Below are positions 52,221 to 61,364 of a DNA stretch of 64,000 nucleotides, in pieces. Made by a program: the position numbers and the translations under genes. Position 1 is the stretch's first letter; each line of letters opens with the position of its first letter. Where the stretch lies: positions 8,090 to 72,089 of the forward strand of contig DASYXI010000047.1 of the NCBI GenBank assembly GCA_035934995.1, written 5' to 3'. Under the pieces are notes generated by a model. The model was not told where the DNA came from and ran no database searches. It was given only the letters and a program-made list of their open reading frames with translations. Source of the stretch: REEB95 sp035934995. Lineage in GTDB: Bacteria; Pseudomonadota; Alphaproteobacteria; ATCC43930; CGMCC-115725.

Positions 52221-53057
52221 ATGCGCGGCAAGACCGTCGTCGTCACCGGCGCGACAGCCGGCATCGGCCGCGTGGCGTGCGAACGGCTGGCCGCCATGGG
52301 CGCATCGTTGGCGTTGGTGGCGCGCGATCGGCCGCGGGCGGCGGCGCTGGCGACGGCGTTGACGCGTGCCGGCGCGCCGTCCGTCAGCGTCCACATCGCC
52401 GACTTGTCGCGGCTGGCCGAAGTGCGGCGCGTCGCCGGCGAGATCGCGTTGTTGCCGCGCATCGACGTGCTGCTCAACAACGCCGGCGCGATCTTCAATC
52501 GGCGCGAACAGACGGCGGATGGTTTCGAGCGCACGTTCGCGCTCAATCACCTGGCGTACTTCACGTTGACCAACCTGTTGCGTGGCCGGTTGCAAGCGAC
52601 GGCGCCGGCGCGGGTCGTCAACGTTGCGTCCGAGGCGCATCGCGGCGCTGTGTTGGCGCTCGACGATCTGCAAACGACGCGCGGCTACAGCGGTTGGCTT
52701 GCCTATAAACGGTCGAAGCTGTGCAACATCTTGTTCACACGCGCGCTGGCGCGCCGGCTCGCCGGTTCCGGTGTCACCGCTAATGCTCTTCATCCGGGAT
52801 TCGTCGCGACCAATTTCGGCGACAACAACGGCGGCATATTCCGGGTCGGCGTCGGGATCGCCAAACGATTCATGGCGATTCCGCCGGCGGACGGCGCCAA
52901 GACGTCGGTCTATCTCGCCTCGGCGCCGGAAGTGGCAAACCTCTCGGGGCTCTATTTCGACAAATGCGCGGTACGCGAACCGTCGGCCGAAGCGCAAGAC
53001 GACGAAGCCGCCGAGCGGCTGTGGCATGAGAGCGTCCGCATGACGGAAACCGGATGA
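52221..53057 (+). CDS. Short-chain dehydrogenase/reductase, retinol dehydrogenase-like
   Basis: A 278-residue SDR. The cofactor motif is VVVTGATAGIGRVACERLA, followed by ADLSRL, VLLNNAGAIFNRR and the catalytic YxxxK in WLAYKRSKLCN with the Ser in VVNVASEAHRG. The large C-terminal extension (GGIFRVGVGIAKRFMAIPPADGAKTSVYLAS) matches light-dependent/retinol-dehydrogenase-like SDRs. Start could also be the GTG at 52212 (overlapping the IMPase stop). Substrate unknown. Confidence 0.86.
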   Translation: MRGKTVVVTGATAGIGRVACERLAAMGASLALVARDRPRAAALATALTRAGAPSVSVHIADLSRLAEVRRVAGEIALLPRIDVLLNNAGAIFNRREQTADGFERTFALNHLAYFTLTNLLRGRLQATAPARVVNVASEAHRGAVLALDDLQTTRGYSGWLAYKRSKLCNILFTRALARRLAGSGVTANALHPGFVATNFGDNNGGIFRVGVGIAKRFMAIPPADGAKTSVYLASAPEVANLSGLYFDKCAVREPSAEAQDDEAAERLWHESVRMTETG

Positions 53058-53074
53058 GGCTGCGGTTGCGGTCG

Positions 53075-53686
53075 TCAGTCGAGCGGGAAGAAGTCCACGG
53101 CCTCGGCAGCGATATTCTGATGTGCCGTTTCATCGGGCCGCCGCGCCGGATTGGGCGCATAGATCGTGGCACCGAAGATGCCGTCGCCGTGAATGCCGTC
53201 GCTCGCCAGGGGCATGATAATGCGCTCGCCCTGACCGTAGCGGCCGGCGTGAATGAACACCGGGCCGGCACCGTGGGCGAATGCCGGCGTCGTGACGACG
53301 CGTTTGTGCCGGGCGAACATCATGTCGTATATGCGGCCGCGGAAAAATTCCTTCATCGGCTTGCCGCGCATGCTTTCGCCGAATGCTTCGGTGATCGCGT
53401 CGCCGCCGAGACGCCCGATGAACGTGTCGGTGACGTTGTCGTATTTCCACGACCAGACGATCGGCAGGAACGGCGCGATGGCGGACGGGTCGATGTCGCG
53501 CCAGGCCGGCATGCGCTTGCTGCCGCGCGCGGCATCCCAATGCCGAGCGATGCTGCAAAGGTCGGACGACTTGATCGTCGCGAAAAATCCTGAAAGCTCA
53601 TCGGCACCATCTGACCAGGTTGACCGTCGTGCGATTGGGCCTGAATCACCGGTGCGCCCATGGCGGAGGCGCTGTGGCGTCAGCAT
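53075..53686 (-). CDS. PAS-domain (PAS_5, DUF1488-like) protein
   Basis: A 203-residue protein of the PAS_5 family: MPAWRDIDPSAIAPFLPIVWSWKYDN and DTFIGRLGGDAITEAFGESMRGKPMKEFF are the conserved blocks. This family is abundant in Rhodospirillales and Hyphomicrobiales, single-domain, of unknown sensory role. There is no methionine between residue 1 and the domain, so the start (ATG 53686 or an alternative codon nearer the domain) is uncertain. Convergent with the SDR gene and divergent from the next gene. Confidence 0.75.
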   Translation of the reverse strand: MLTPQRLRHGRTGDSGPIARRSTWSDGADELSGFFATIKSSDLCSIARHWDAARGSKRMPAWRDIDPSAIAPFLPIVWSWKYDNVTDTFIGRLGGDAITEAFGESMRGKPMKEFFRGRIYDMMFARHKRVVTTPAFAHGAGPVFIHAGRYGQGERIIMPLASDGIHGDGIFGATIYAPNPARRPDETAHQNIAAEAVDFFPLD

Positions 53687-53766
53687 GCATGGGTAGGGCG
53701 GTTCCGGCGACGGACCATTTGCACTCGATGGCGCGGCCCGGCCAACGGCGGAAAAAAGGAGGCGCG

Positions 53767-54225
53767 ATGACCCGGCGGACAGCGATATTGTTGAGCGTTC
53801 TGGCGCTGATCCTGATGCCGGCGCCGGGCCGGGCTGCCGGCGTCCTCCGTTATGCCGGCCGGTTCTATGCCGGCGGCGGTGAACTCGACCTCGCGCGGTA
53901 TTCCGACGGCAAAACGAAAATTGGCATCGTCGGAATCAACCGCGACCGTGAGCGCCTATCGGTCGCGTTCGCTTCCGACGAGTGGCATTCCTTCGTCGAA
54001 CTTTGGGACAAGGCGCGCGGTACGTCGTCGGCGGCCTGGCAGACGACCGGCACGTTCAAAGAGGCTGGCACCGACGACGCGCGGTCGCTGTCGGTCGCGA
54101 CGGGGCCAGGCGTGCAGTTCACGATAGTCGGCAAAAAGGGCTCGTTCACCTTCGTGCTGTCGCCGCGCGATTACGCCGCGTTCGATTCAGCGGTGAAACG
54201 GATGACGGTCTGGTTCACGCACTAG
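53767..54225 (+). CDS. Secreted hypothetical protein
   Basis: A 152-residue protein with a Sec signal peptide (TRRTAILLSVLALILMPAPGRA, cut after GRA). The mature part has a GGELDLARYSDGKTKIGIVGINRDRER beginning and a beta-rich pattern, without cysteine. AAGGAGG before ATG 53767 is a strong ribosome binding site, which overrules the longer frame to 53620. No family recognised. It lies just upstream of cbpA on the same strand, 34 nt apart, although an operon is not certain. Confidence 0.65.
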   Translation: MTRRTAILLSVLALILMPAPGRAAGVLRYAGRFYAGGGELDLARYSDGKTKIGIVGINRDRERLSVAFASDEWHSFVELWDKARGTSSAAWQTTGTFKEAGTDDARSLSVATGPGVQFTIVGKKGSFTFVLSPRDYAAFDSAVKRMTVWFTH

Positions 54226-54259
54226 CCGCGCGGCGGCCGAGCTCCTATATGATGGGGCC

Positions 54260-55207
54260 ATGGCGCGGAACCCTTACGAGGTGCTGGGCGTAGCACGCGA
54301 CGCGAGCGAGGACGATATCCGCCGCGCGTACCGGCGGCTCGCCAAGCAGCATCATCCCGATCTCAATCCCGGCAACAAGGAAGCCGAGGCGCGCTTCAAG
54401 GAAATCGGCGCGGCCAATGAGCTGCTGTCGGATGCGGCGAAGCGCGGGCGCTTCGATCGCGGCGAGATCGACGAAACCGGTGCCGAAAAGCCGCAATATC
54501 AGCCCAACTATCGCGGCTTCGCAGAGGGGCCGGACGGCGCGAAATACTACACGGCCGAAGGCGTCGCGCCGGAGGATCTCGAGGATCTCTTCGCGATGTT
54601 CGGCGGTCGCGGCGGTTTCCGTTCCGCCGCCGGCGATGAAGCGTTCACGCGACGCACCCACGTGCGCATGCGCGGCGCCGATCAGCATTACATGTTGACG
54701 ATCGATTTTCTCGAGGCGATCAACGGCGCCAAGAAGCGGCTGCAGCTTGCGCCCGACAAAAGCCTCGACGTCACCATTCCCCCAGGACTACGCGACGGGC
54801 AGATTCTGCGCCTGAAAGAGCAAGGCGGCGAAGGCGTCGGCGGTGGATCGAAAGGCGACGCGTTGATCGAGGTACACGTCGCACCGCATGCGTTCTTCCG
54901 CCGCGACGGCGACGATATTCACGTCGAGCTGCCGGTGACGATTGCCGAGGCGGCGCTCGGCGGCAAGATTTCGGTGCCGACGCCGACCGGCGCGGTGACC
55001 ATGACGGTGCCCGTCGGCTCGAACACCGGCACGCGGCTGCGGCTGCGCGGTAAAGGCGCGCCGAAAGCGGACGGCAGTTACGGCGACGAATACGTGACGC
55101 TCAAAATCGTGCTGCCCGAAGGCGGCGACAAGGCACTCGCCGACTTCCTGCGCGATTGGGCGCCGCAACACCCGTATGACCCGCGCCGGGCGATGGGGTC
55201 GTCATGA
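54260..55207 (+). CDS. cbpA: DnaJ-type co-chaperone CbpA
   Basis: A 315-residue type II J-protein. The J domain at residues 1-70 begins NPYEVLGVARDASEDDIRRAYRRLAKQHHPDLNPG with the HPD tripeptide that stimulates DnaK. A Gly/Phe-poor linker follows, then two C-terminal substrate-binding barrels (ITIDFLEAINGAKKRL; VTIPPGLRDGQILRLKEQGGEG) and no zinc finger, which separates it from DnaJ. The next gene overlaps by ATGA and encodes its modulator CbpM, supporting the assignment. Confidence 0.92.
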   Translation: MARNPYEVLGVARDASEDDIRRAYRRLAKQHHPDLNPGNKEAEARFKEIGAANELLSDAAKRGRFDRGEIDETGAEKPQYQPNYRGFAEGPDGAKYYTAEGVAPEDLEDLFAMFGGRGGFRSAAGDEAFTRRTHVRMRGADQHYMLTIDFLEAINGAKKRLQLAPDKSLDVTIPPGLRDGQILRLKEQGGEGVGGGSKGDALIEVHVAPHAFFRRDGDDIHVELPVTIAEAALGGKISVPTPTGAVTMTVPVGSNTGTRLRLRGKGAPKADGSYGDEYVTLKIVLPEGGDKALADFLRDWAPQHPYDPRRAMGSS

Positions 55208-55521
55208 TCACCTTCGAAGCCGTGTGCCAAATGGTGCGGCTCGAGCCGGTCGAGCTCGAACGCTGGATCGCCCAACGGTGGGTCCTGCCGGAGAGCGAGG
55301 GCGCGCACTATGTATTCAGCGATCTCGACGTCGCGCGGGTCCGTCTGATCGTCGAATTGCACCGCGATCTCGCCGTCGGCGAGGACGCGATGTCCGTCGT
55401 GCTGCGGCTGCTCGACCAGCTCTATACGACCCGCCGGCAGATGCGGTCGCTGTTGCGCGCGCTCGAGACGCTGCCCGAGGACCACCGCGCGGCGGTCCTA
55501 CGCCATTTCGGCGAACGCTGA
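55204..55521 (+). CDS. cbpM: Chaperone modulatory protein CbpM
   Basis: A 105-residue MerR-like helical protein that binds and inhibits the J domain of CbpA. The helix-turn-helix start is TFEAVCQMVRLEPVELERWIAQRWVLPE, followed by HYVFSDLDVARVRLIVELHRDLAVGEDAM and a C-terminal coiled segment. Size and the ATGA overlap with cbpA are characteristic. The cbpA-cbpM pair modulates DnaK activity in stress or stationary phase. Confidence 0.88.
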   Translation: MITFEAVCQMVRLEPVELERWIAQRWVLPESEGAHYVFSDLDVARVRLIVELHRDLAVGEDAMSVVLRLLDQLYTTRRQMRSLLRALETLPEDHRAAVLRHFGER

Positions 55522-55580
55522 TCGGCGGCCGGCAAAGGCAGCTTTCGCGCCCGCGCCGATGCCGCTAGACTGCCGCCGCA

Positions 55581-56018
55581 ATGATCTTCGCGCTGATCCT
55601 CCATATTCTCGGCGCCGTCATCTGGGTCGGCGGCATGTTCTTCGCCCATTTCATGTTGCGGCCGGCGGCGGCGCCGCTCGAACCGGCCATTCGCTTGCCA
55701 TTGATGCGGCGCGCCTTGGCGCAGTTCTTCCCGTGGGTCTGGGTTTCGGTTGCGCTGCTGCTGCTGTCGGGCGGTGGCATGATCAAACTCGGCGCCGGCG
55801 GCCTCGCCGTCCAGATCATGATGGGGCTCGGCATCGTGATGATTCTGGCGTTCAGTTACGTCTATTTCGCGCCATGGCGGCGTTTCCAGCGTGCGCTCGA
55901 CGGCAGCGATCTGCCGGCTGCCGCCGCGCAGCTCAAACAGATCCGCCATATCGTCTTGGCCAATCTGATTCTCGGCTTGGTGGTGGTGTGCATCGGCGCG
56001 ACCGGGCCGTATTGGTGA
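55581..56018 (+). CDS. CopD-family integral membrane protein
   Basis: A 145-residue protein with four membrane helices: FALILHILGAVIWVGGMFFAHF with the conserved HI..GAVIWVGG pattern of CopD/DUF2269-type proteins, then WVWVSVALLLLSGGG, GLGIVMILAFSYVYF and IVLANLILGLVVVCIGATGPYW. CopD relatives transport copper or bind haem; the conserved His12 and Trp fit that. It lies ten bases before the GST gene on the same strand, suggesting co-transcription. Confidence 0.78.
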   Translation: MIFALILHILGAVIWVGGMFFAHFMLRPAAAPLEPAIRLPLMRRALAQFFPWVWVSVALLLLSGGGMIKLGAGGLAVQIMMGLGIVMILAFSYVYFAPWRRFQRALDGSDLPAAAAQLKQIRHIVLANLILGLVVVCIGATGPYW

Positions 56019-56027
56019 GCTAGCACG

Positions 56028-56720
56028 ATGCTCAAGCTGTTTGATCTCGCGGGCGCCGACGACGACCGTCGGTTCAGCCCGTATTGCTGGCGCGTCAAGC
56101 TGGCGTTGGCGCACAAAGGACTGCCGGTCGAGACCGTTCCCTGGCGCTTCACCGAGAAGGACCGCATCGCGGCGTCGGGGCAGGGACGCGTGCCGGTGCT
56201 GGTCGACGGCGACAAATGGATCGTCGATTCCTGGACCATCGCCAATTATCTCGAGGACACCTATCCCGATCGTCCGTCGCTGTTCGGCGGCGGTGCCGGC
56301 CGCGCGCTGTCGCACTTCTATGTCGGTTGGGCGGACGCGATCCTGCAACCGGCGATGGCGCGGCTGATCGTGCGCGACATCTTCGACCGCGTCCATGCGA
56401 AGGACCGTACCTATTTCCGGCAGTCGCGCGAGGAACGCTACGGCCAGACTCTGGAACAAGTGGTGGCTGACCGCGACAAGAACCTGCCGGCGTTCCGCGC
56501 CAGGCTGTCGCCGTTGCGCATCGCCTTGCAGGGCCAGCCGTTTCTGGCCGGCGCGTCGCCGCTGCACGCCGATTACATCGTCTTCGGCAGCTTCCAATGG
56601 GCGCGTGCCACCAGCGCGTTCGAACTGCTCGCCACCGATGACGTCGTCCATGCCTGGCGCGAGCGTATGCTCGATCTCTACGACGGCCTGGCCCGTAAGG
56701 CGCCGGCGGAAGCCGCCTGA
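56028..56720 (+). CDS. Glutathione S-transferase family protein
   Basis: A 230-residue cytosolic GST. The N-terminal thioredoxin-like domain starts with FDLAGADDDRRFSPYCWRVKLALAHKGL, containing the active-site Ser/Cys region, and VPVLVDGDKWIVDSWTIANYLEDTY with the cis-Pro and the Asp/Ser that hold glutathione. The C-terminal helical domain follows (HFYVGWADAILQPAMARL). It is close to the beta-etherase-like or Ure2p-like group, but the substrate is unknown. ATG 56028; upstream CopD gene ends ten bases before. Confidence 0.85.
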   Translation: MLKLFDLAGADDDRRFSPYCWRVKLALAHKGLPVETVPWRFTEKDRIAASGQGRVPVLVDGDKWIVDSWTIANYLEDTYPDRPSLFGGGAGRALSHFYVGWADAILQPAMARLIVRDIFDRVHAKDRTYFRQSREERYGQTLEQVVADRDKNLPAFRARLSPLRIALQGQPFLAGASPLHADYIVFGSFQWARATSAFELLATDDVVHAWRERMLDLYDGLARKAPAEAA

Positions 56721-56852
56721 GTTTTTCGGCGATTGGTATCCCACGGCTCGAAGACCGGCGCCGTTGAAGGGCTTGAGAATCGTGCAGCCCGTTGCCAATA
56801 ATGTGGGCACGGGCGACAGGCGGCGGCGCAATCCGCCGCAAAGGGGGGTGTC

Positions 56853-57059
56853 GTGGCAAATCATCAAACGAAACAGAGCGGTTGGAGCTGGTGGTACCTG
56901 ATCTTCATCGGCTTGTTTCTGGTCTCGCTCTGGGTACCGCTCTATAACCGCGTCGACCCCACCTTCATCGGCCTGCCGTTCTTCTATTGGTTCCAGCTGC
57001 TGCTGATTCTCGTCGGCGCAGTGCTAACCGCGATCGTCTATTTCGCCACCGAGGCCTAG
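56853..57059 (+). CDS. DUF3311 membrane protein, symporter partner
   Basis: A 68-residue protein with two membrane helices (YLIFIGLFLVSLWVPLYNR; FYWFQLLLILVGAVLTAIVYFA) and the DUF3311 motif between them (PTFIGLPFFYWFQ). It starts with GTG 56853 after AAAGGGGGG. DUF3311 genes regularly precede SSS-family permeases, as here 54 nt upstream, and the two are presumed to form one transport system. Confidence 0.88.
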   Translation: MANHQTKQSGWSWWYLIFIGLFLVSLWVPLYNRVDPTFIGLPFFYWFQLLLILVGAVLTAIVYFATEA

Positions 57060-57113
57060 CGCTCGGCGCGCCGACGCCGTTCGGCGTTTAGAACAGTTCT
57101 GGGGGAGAACGCC

Positions 57114-58664
57114 GTGAAAGACGTCAATTGGGTGGCACTCGTCGTCTTCGTTCTGCTGTTCGGCTTCATCACTTGGCTCGGCTTCGTGGCCGCGCGCTGG
57201 CGCAAAGGCGATCTCGATCTGTTGAGCGAATGGGGGCTCGGCGGTCGCCGCTTCGGCACGGTCGTCAGCTGGTTCCTGATCGGCGGCGACCTCTACACGG
57301 CGTACACGTTCGTCGCGGTGCCGGCGTTGGCCTTTGGCGCGGGCGCCATCGCGTTCTTCGCGGTGCCCTACACCATCATCATCTATCCGCTGATGTTTCT
57401 CGCGTTTCCGCGCCTGTGGCGCGTCGCGCACAAGCATCAATACATCACCGCCGGCGATTTCGTGAAAGGCCGCTACGGCAACCGCTGGCTGGCGCTGGCC
57501 ATCACGGTCACCGGCATCGTCGCCACCATGCCCTATATCGCGCTGCAGCTCGTTGGCTTGCAGGTCGTGATCGGCGGCCTCGGCATCTCAGGGGCCGGCT
57601 GGGTTGCCGACTTGCCGCTGATCATCGCGTTCGTGATTCTGGCCGCCTTCACCTACACCAGCGGCCTCCGCGCGCCGGCAGCGATCGCCATTGTCAAAGA
57701 CACGCTGATCTACCTGACGGCGTTCGTCGCTGTCATCGTCATTCCGATCCAGCTCGGCGGCTTCGGCCACATCTTCGCCGCCGTGCCGCCGGCGAAGGTC
57801 CTGTTGGCGGCGCCGACCGGCAATTCAACCGGCGTCTACGGCGTCTACATCACGCTCGCCGTCGGCTCGGCGATGGCGTTGTTCCTTTATCCGCATTCGA
57901 TGACCGGCATGATGAGCGCCTCGAGCGCGCACGCTGTCCGGCGCAACGCGGCATTGCTGCCGGCCTATTCGCTGATGCTCGGCCTATTGGCGCTGCTGGG
58001 GTTCTTCGCAATCGCCATTGGCGTCGGCGATGCGCAAAAGTTTCCGGAATTCGCCGCCGGCTTCGCGCAGTACAAAGCGAACTTCGCGGTACCGGCGCTG
58101 TTCATCCACAGCTTCCCATCCTGGTTCGTCGGCATCGCGTTCGCCGCGATCGGCATCGGCGCGCTGGTGCCGGCGGCGATCATGTCGATCGCATCGGCCA
58201 ATCTCTACACGCGCAACATCCACCGCGAATTCTTCAACCCCAATCCGACCGATAAAGAAGAAGCGCAGATCGCCAAGTGGGTGTCGCTGATCGTGAAGTT
58301 CGGCGCGCTGGTTTTCGTGCTGTTCGTGCCGACGCCCTACGCGATCGATTTCCAGCTGCTCGGCGGCGTCTGGATCATCCAGACCTTCCCGACCGTAATC
58401 ATGGGTCTCTACACGCGGTGGTTCAACGACTGGGCGCTGCTGATCGGCTGGGCGACCGGCACGGCCGTCGGCACGGCGATGTCGGCGGTGGTTCAGTTCA
58501 AGCCGACCTGGCCGCTGATGCTCGGTGGCTGGACGCTGCCGGGTTACACGGCGTTCTACACGGTGATTCTGAACTTCGCCGTCGCGATCGTGCTGACCCT
58601 GGTGTTCAACGCCATGGGCGCGGCGCGGCGCGATCAGACCGCCGCGGCCGACTACCGGGCGTAA
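57114..58664 (+). CDS. SSS-family monocarboxylate-type symporter
   Basis: A 516-residue sodium:solute symporter-family permease with 13 or so membrane helices. It shows EWGLGGRRFGTVVSWFLIGGDLYTAYTFVAVPALAFGAGA near the N terminus and AGDFVKGRYGNRWLALAI, and resembles rhizobial MctP (lactate, pyruvate, alanine uptake). The start is GTG 57114 with GGGGGAGA before it. Preceded by DUF3311. The substrate is inferred only from the resemblance. Confidence 0.88.
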   Translation: MKDVNWVALVVFVLLFGFITWLGFVAARWRKGDLDLLSEWGLGGRRFGTVVSWFLIGGDLYTAYTFVAVPALAFGAGAIAFFAVPYTIIIYPLMFLAFPRLWRVAHKHQYITAGDFVKGRYGNRWLALAITVTGIVATMPYIALQLVGLQVVIGGLGISGAGWVADLPLIIAFVILAAFTYTSGLRAPAAIAIVKDTLIYLTAFVAVIVIPIQLGGFGHIFAAVPPAKVLLAAPTGNSTGVYGVYITLAVGSAMALFLYPHSMTGMMSASSAHAVRRNAALLPAYSLMLGLLALLGFFAIAIGVGDAQKFPEFAAGFAQYKANFAVPALFIHSFPSWFVGIAFAAIGIGALVPAAIMSIASANLYTRNIHREFFNPNPTDKEEAQIAKWVSLIVKFGALVFVLFVPTPYAIDFQLLGGVWIIQTFPTVIMGLYTRWFNDWALLIGWATGTAVGTAMSAVVQFKPTWPLMLGGWTLPGYTAFYTVILNFAVAIVLTLVFNAMGAARRDQTAAADYRA

Positions 58665-58748
58665 CGTCAGGTCACCGAATTGTCACAGGAGGTTTCGAGA
58701 TAAGGCCCGGCGCGGGCCCGCTCGGGTCGTAACGCGCCGGCGAACCGC

Positions 58749-58880
58749 CTAGGCGCGCAGGGTCATCACGACCAAGGAGGCGAGGACAACGCCGGCGAAT
58801 TCCGCGCCGGCTGCAATTTGTCCGACCAGAACGCCGAACAGCGTGCTGGCCAGGGTGACGCCTCCGATCAGGGTGCTCAT
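58749..58880 (-). CDS. Possible small membrane protein, 43 aa
   Basis: A 43-residue frame beginning MSTLIGGVTLASTLFGVLVGQ, mostly hydrophobic, with one or two helices. GGGAG lies about 14 bases before ATG 58880, a weak spacing. It ends 85 nt past the symporter's stop. It could be real, as small membrane proteins are often missed, or chance. No similarity known. Confidence 0.35.
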   Translation of the reverse strand: MSTLIGGVTLASTLFGVLVGQIAAGAEFAGVVLASLVVMTLRA

Positions 58881-58999
58881 GGGCTTCACCGCTCCCGTTT
58901 GTTGGCAGGACAACGGGGCGTCGTGGCGCTTTATTCCGACCGACAATGACTGCGGCATTTCGCCCGCCGAAAATCGGTCGTGCCGCAAAAAAGCCTTAT

Positions 59000-60646
59000 T
59001 TAGGCGTCGATTTTCGCGGTGGTCGCGAGCTTCGCCAGGGCCTGGGGCGTATCGATATCGGTCAGCACGCCGTCGCCCTCCATCTCGATCTCGGCCACCA
59101 GCTCGGGATAGGCGCCGATCAGGTGCCGGGCGCCGACGTCGCCGGCGACCGCCCGCATTTCGGCAAAGAACTGCCGCGCCCAAAGCACCGGATTGCCGCG
59201 CTTGCCATGGCGGGTCGGAACGACGATGGCGCGGCCCTCGCGCGGATCGAAGGCGCCGGCCAGGCGCTTGAGCTCGGCGGCGCTGACCCGCGGCATGTCG
59301 GCGAGGCAGATCAGGGCGCCTTCGGCTTCCGATGATAAGGCGCCGAGGCCGGCGCGGAGCGATGTCGACAGGCCCTCGGCATAGTCCGGATTGTGCACCA
59401 GCGTCACCGGCAGGCCGGCCAGCGCCGTGGCCACCTTGTCGCGCTCATGTCCGGTGACGACGACGACCGGTGTGAGGCCGGCGCCAAGCGCGGCGTCCAC
59501 CGCGTGCCGCACCATCGGTTTGCCGTCGACGCCGATCAGCAGCTTGTTGACCGTGCCCATCCGGCGCGAACGACCCGCCGCCAGCACGACAGCGGCGATG
59601 CGGCGCGCCGGCGGTGCGCCGGCCTGAGCGGTGGCGCGCCCGACGTCGGCGCGCGGCAGCGGCCGCGACGGAATCTCGCCGAGAAGTCCGCCGACGCCCA
59701 TGCCGCGGACTGCGGGCGCATCGACCGGCAAGCCGGCCATCAATCGGCGCAGCACCCAGTCGAACCCGTTGACCTGGGGCGAGCGTGCACAGCCGGGCAG
59801 GCCGAGCACGTCGACCGCGCCGATCCGGCCGACGAGCAGCAAATTGCCGGGATCGACGGGCATGCCGAATTGCAGGATCGTGCCGCCGGCCGCTTCGACC
59901 GCGGCCGGAATGACGTCGCGGCGATCGAGAATGGCGGAAGCGCCGGCGACCAGCACGAGATCGGCGCCATCCGCGAGCGCGGCCTTGATCGCTGGCGTCA
60001 GCGCCGCTGCGTCATGGGCGACGCGCCGCTCGCCGATCAAGGAGCCGCCGAGCGCCGTCAGCCGCGCGCGGGTGATCTCGACCGTCTTGTCGAGAACGCT
60101 GGGTTTGACGCCGGGCAGCTCGGTTTGGATCAAGACCGCACGCTTGGCGGAAAAGGGCGCAACCGCGATCATCTGCACCGCTTCGGCAACCGCCTTTTCG
60201 CAGGCGGCGAGGCGCTCGCCGGCAACCGCAAACGGAATGATTTTCACCGTCGCGACCATCTGCTTCGGCGCGACCACCGTATCGGGCTCGATCGTCGCCA
60301 AGGTGATCGCTTCGTCGATCGCATTGAGCCGGTCGACGGCGGCGCGGTCGACGCGGCACAGTCCGGCCGTTTCGGCAAACAGATTGGCGCGGCCCGTGAA
60401 CGCCGGCGCGGCGGTGATGCCGGCGCCAACCAGCTTTCGGGCGACGCGATTGGCGGCTTCGTCCTCGCCGACGTCGCCGGGTTCGAGCCGCGCAGCGACG
60501 ACGCTCGCAAGACCGGCGGCGCCCAAAGCCGCCACGTCATCCGCCGTCAGTACCCGGCCTTTGCGGAACACGCGGCCACCGAGCTTGAGACTGTGCGCCA
60601 GGATGGCGCCGGCGGCTTGATCGAGCGGCGTGTCGCCAAATTTCAT
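59000..60646 (-). CDS. Fused molybdopterin-binding and MobA-like nucleotidyltransferase protein
   Basis: A 548-residue two-domain protein. Residues 1 to about 335 form a MoeA/CinA-like molybdopterin-binding region (VFRKGRVLTADDVAALGAAG; VLVAGASAILDRRDVIPAAVEAAGG; LPGCARSPQVNGFDW). From about 350, a MobA/MocA-like nucleotidyltransferase begins with IAAVVLAAGRSRRMGTVNKLL and includes ICLADMPRVSAAELKRL. MocA-like domains make the cytosine dinucleotide cofactor of molybdenum hydroxylases. ATG 60646 lies one base after the XdhC stop; last gene of the cox-type operon. The fused form is usual in this class. Confidence 0.88.
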   Translation of the reverse strand: MKFGDTPLDQAAGAILAHSLKLGGRVFRKGRVLTADDVAALGAAGLASVVAARLEPGDVGEDEAANRVARKLVGAGITAAPAFTGRANLFAETAGLCRVDRAAVDRLNAIDEAITLATIEPDTVVAPKQMVATVKIIPFAVAGERLAACEKAVAEAVQMIAVAPFSAKRAVLIQTELPGVKPSVLDKTVEITRARLTALGGSLIGERRVAHDAAALTPAIKAALADGADLVLVAGASAILDRRDVIPAAVEAAGGTILQFGMPVDPGNLLLVGRIGAVDVLGLPGCARSPQVNGFDWVLRRLMAGLPVDAPAVRGMGVGGLLGEIPSRPLPRADVGRATAQAGAPPARRIAAVVLAAGRSRRMGTVNKLLIGVDGKPMVRHAVDAALGAGLTPVVVVTGHERDKVATALAGLPVTLVHNPDYAEGLSTSLRAGLGALSSEAEGALICLADMPRVSAAELKRLAGAFDPREGRAIVVPTRHGKRGNPVLWARQFFAEMRAVAGDVGARHLIGAYPELVAEIEMEGDGVLTDIDTPQALAKLATTAKIDA

Positions 60647-60647
60647 G

Positions 60648-61364
60648 TCAGGCCGCTTGCCGGCTCTTGAGCCGGTCGGCGCGTAGCGTCGCCGTGATCT
60701 GCGCCAGGATCGAAACCGCGATCTCGGCCGGCGAGATCGCGCCGATATCGAGCCCGACCGGACCGTGAATGCGCGCGAAGTCGACATCCTTGAAACCGGA
60801 ATCGGTCAGACGCTTTAGCCGTGCGGCATGCGTCTTCTTCGAGCCAAGCGCGCCAATATAGAAAGCCTGAGATTTGAGCGCCGCGATCAACGCCGGATCG
60901 TCGACCTTGGGATCGTGGGTAAGGGTGACGATGGCGCTGCGCCGGTCGGGTTTGAGCCGCACCATCGCGTCGTCGGGCCATTCGGTCGACAGTTCGACGC
61001 CCGGAAATCGCTCGCCGCTGGCAAAGGCGCTGCGCGGATCGATGACCGTGACCGCGTAACCGGCCATCGCCGCCATCCGCGCCAGCGGTTGGGCGATGTG
61101 GACGGCGCCCACAACCATGAGCCGCAGCGGCGGGTTGAAAACCTCGATAAAAACCTTGCCGTCGGGTGTATCGACCAGGGCGCTGCGGTCGTCGGCGAGC
61201 GCCTGCCGCACCGCCGCGTCCAGCGAGTCGCTTTTTTTAAGGTTTCCTTCAAAAACAGTGCCTTGAATGAGGCTTTGCAGGCCGGACTTAAGGTCTGTAA
61301 CGAGCGCCGCCGGCCGTCCGGCGGCCGCCGACTCGACGGCGCGCTTGAGCAGATCGAGCTTCAT
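60648..61364 (-). CDS. XdhC-family protein, Rossmann (C-terminal) half
   Basis: A 238-residue protein. After an N-terminal segment (MKLDLLKRAVESAAAGRPAALVT) comes the XdhC C-terminal Rossmann domain: RLMVVGAVHIAQPLARMAAMAGYAVTVIDPR, IVTLTHDPKVDDPAL, FYIGALGSKKTHAAR and VGLDIGAISPAEIAVSILAQI. XdhC binds and protects the molybdenum cofactor for xanthine dehydrogenase-type enzymes. ATG 61364 overlaps the stop of the separate N-terminal half (ATGA), so CoxF/XdhC is split into two coupled genes here. Confidence 0.9.
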   Translation of the reverse strand: MKLDLLKRAVESAAAGRPAALVTDLKSGLQSLIQGTVFEGNLKKSDSLDAAVRQALADDRSALVDTPDGKVFIEVFNPPLRLMVVGAVHIAQPLARMAAMAGYAVTVIDPRSAFASGERFPGVELSTEWPDDAMVRLKPDRRSAIVTLTHDPKVDDPALIAALKSQAFYIGALGSKKTHAARLKRLTDSGFKDVDFARIHGPVGLDIGAISPAEIAVSILAQITATLRADRLKSRQAA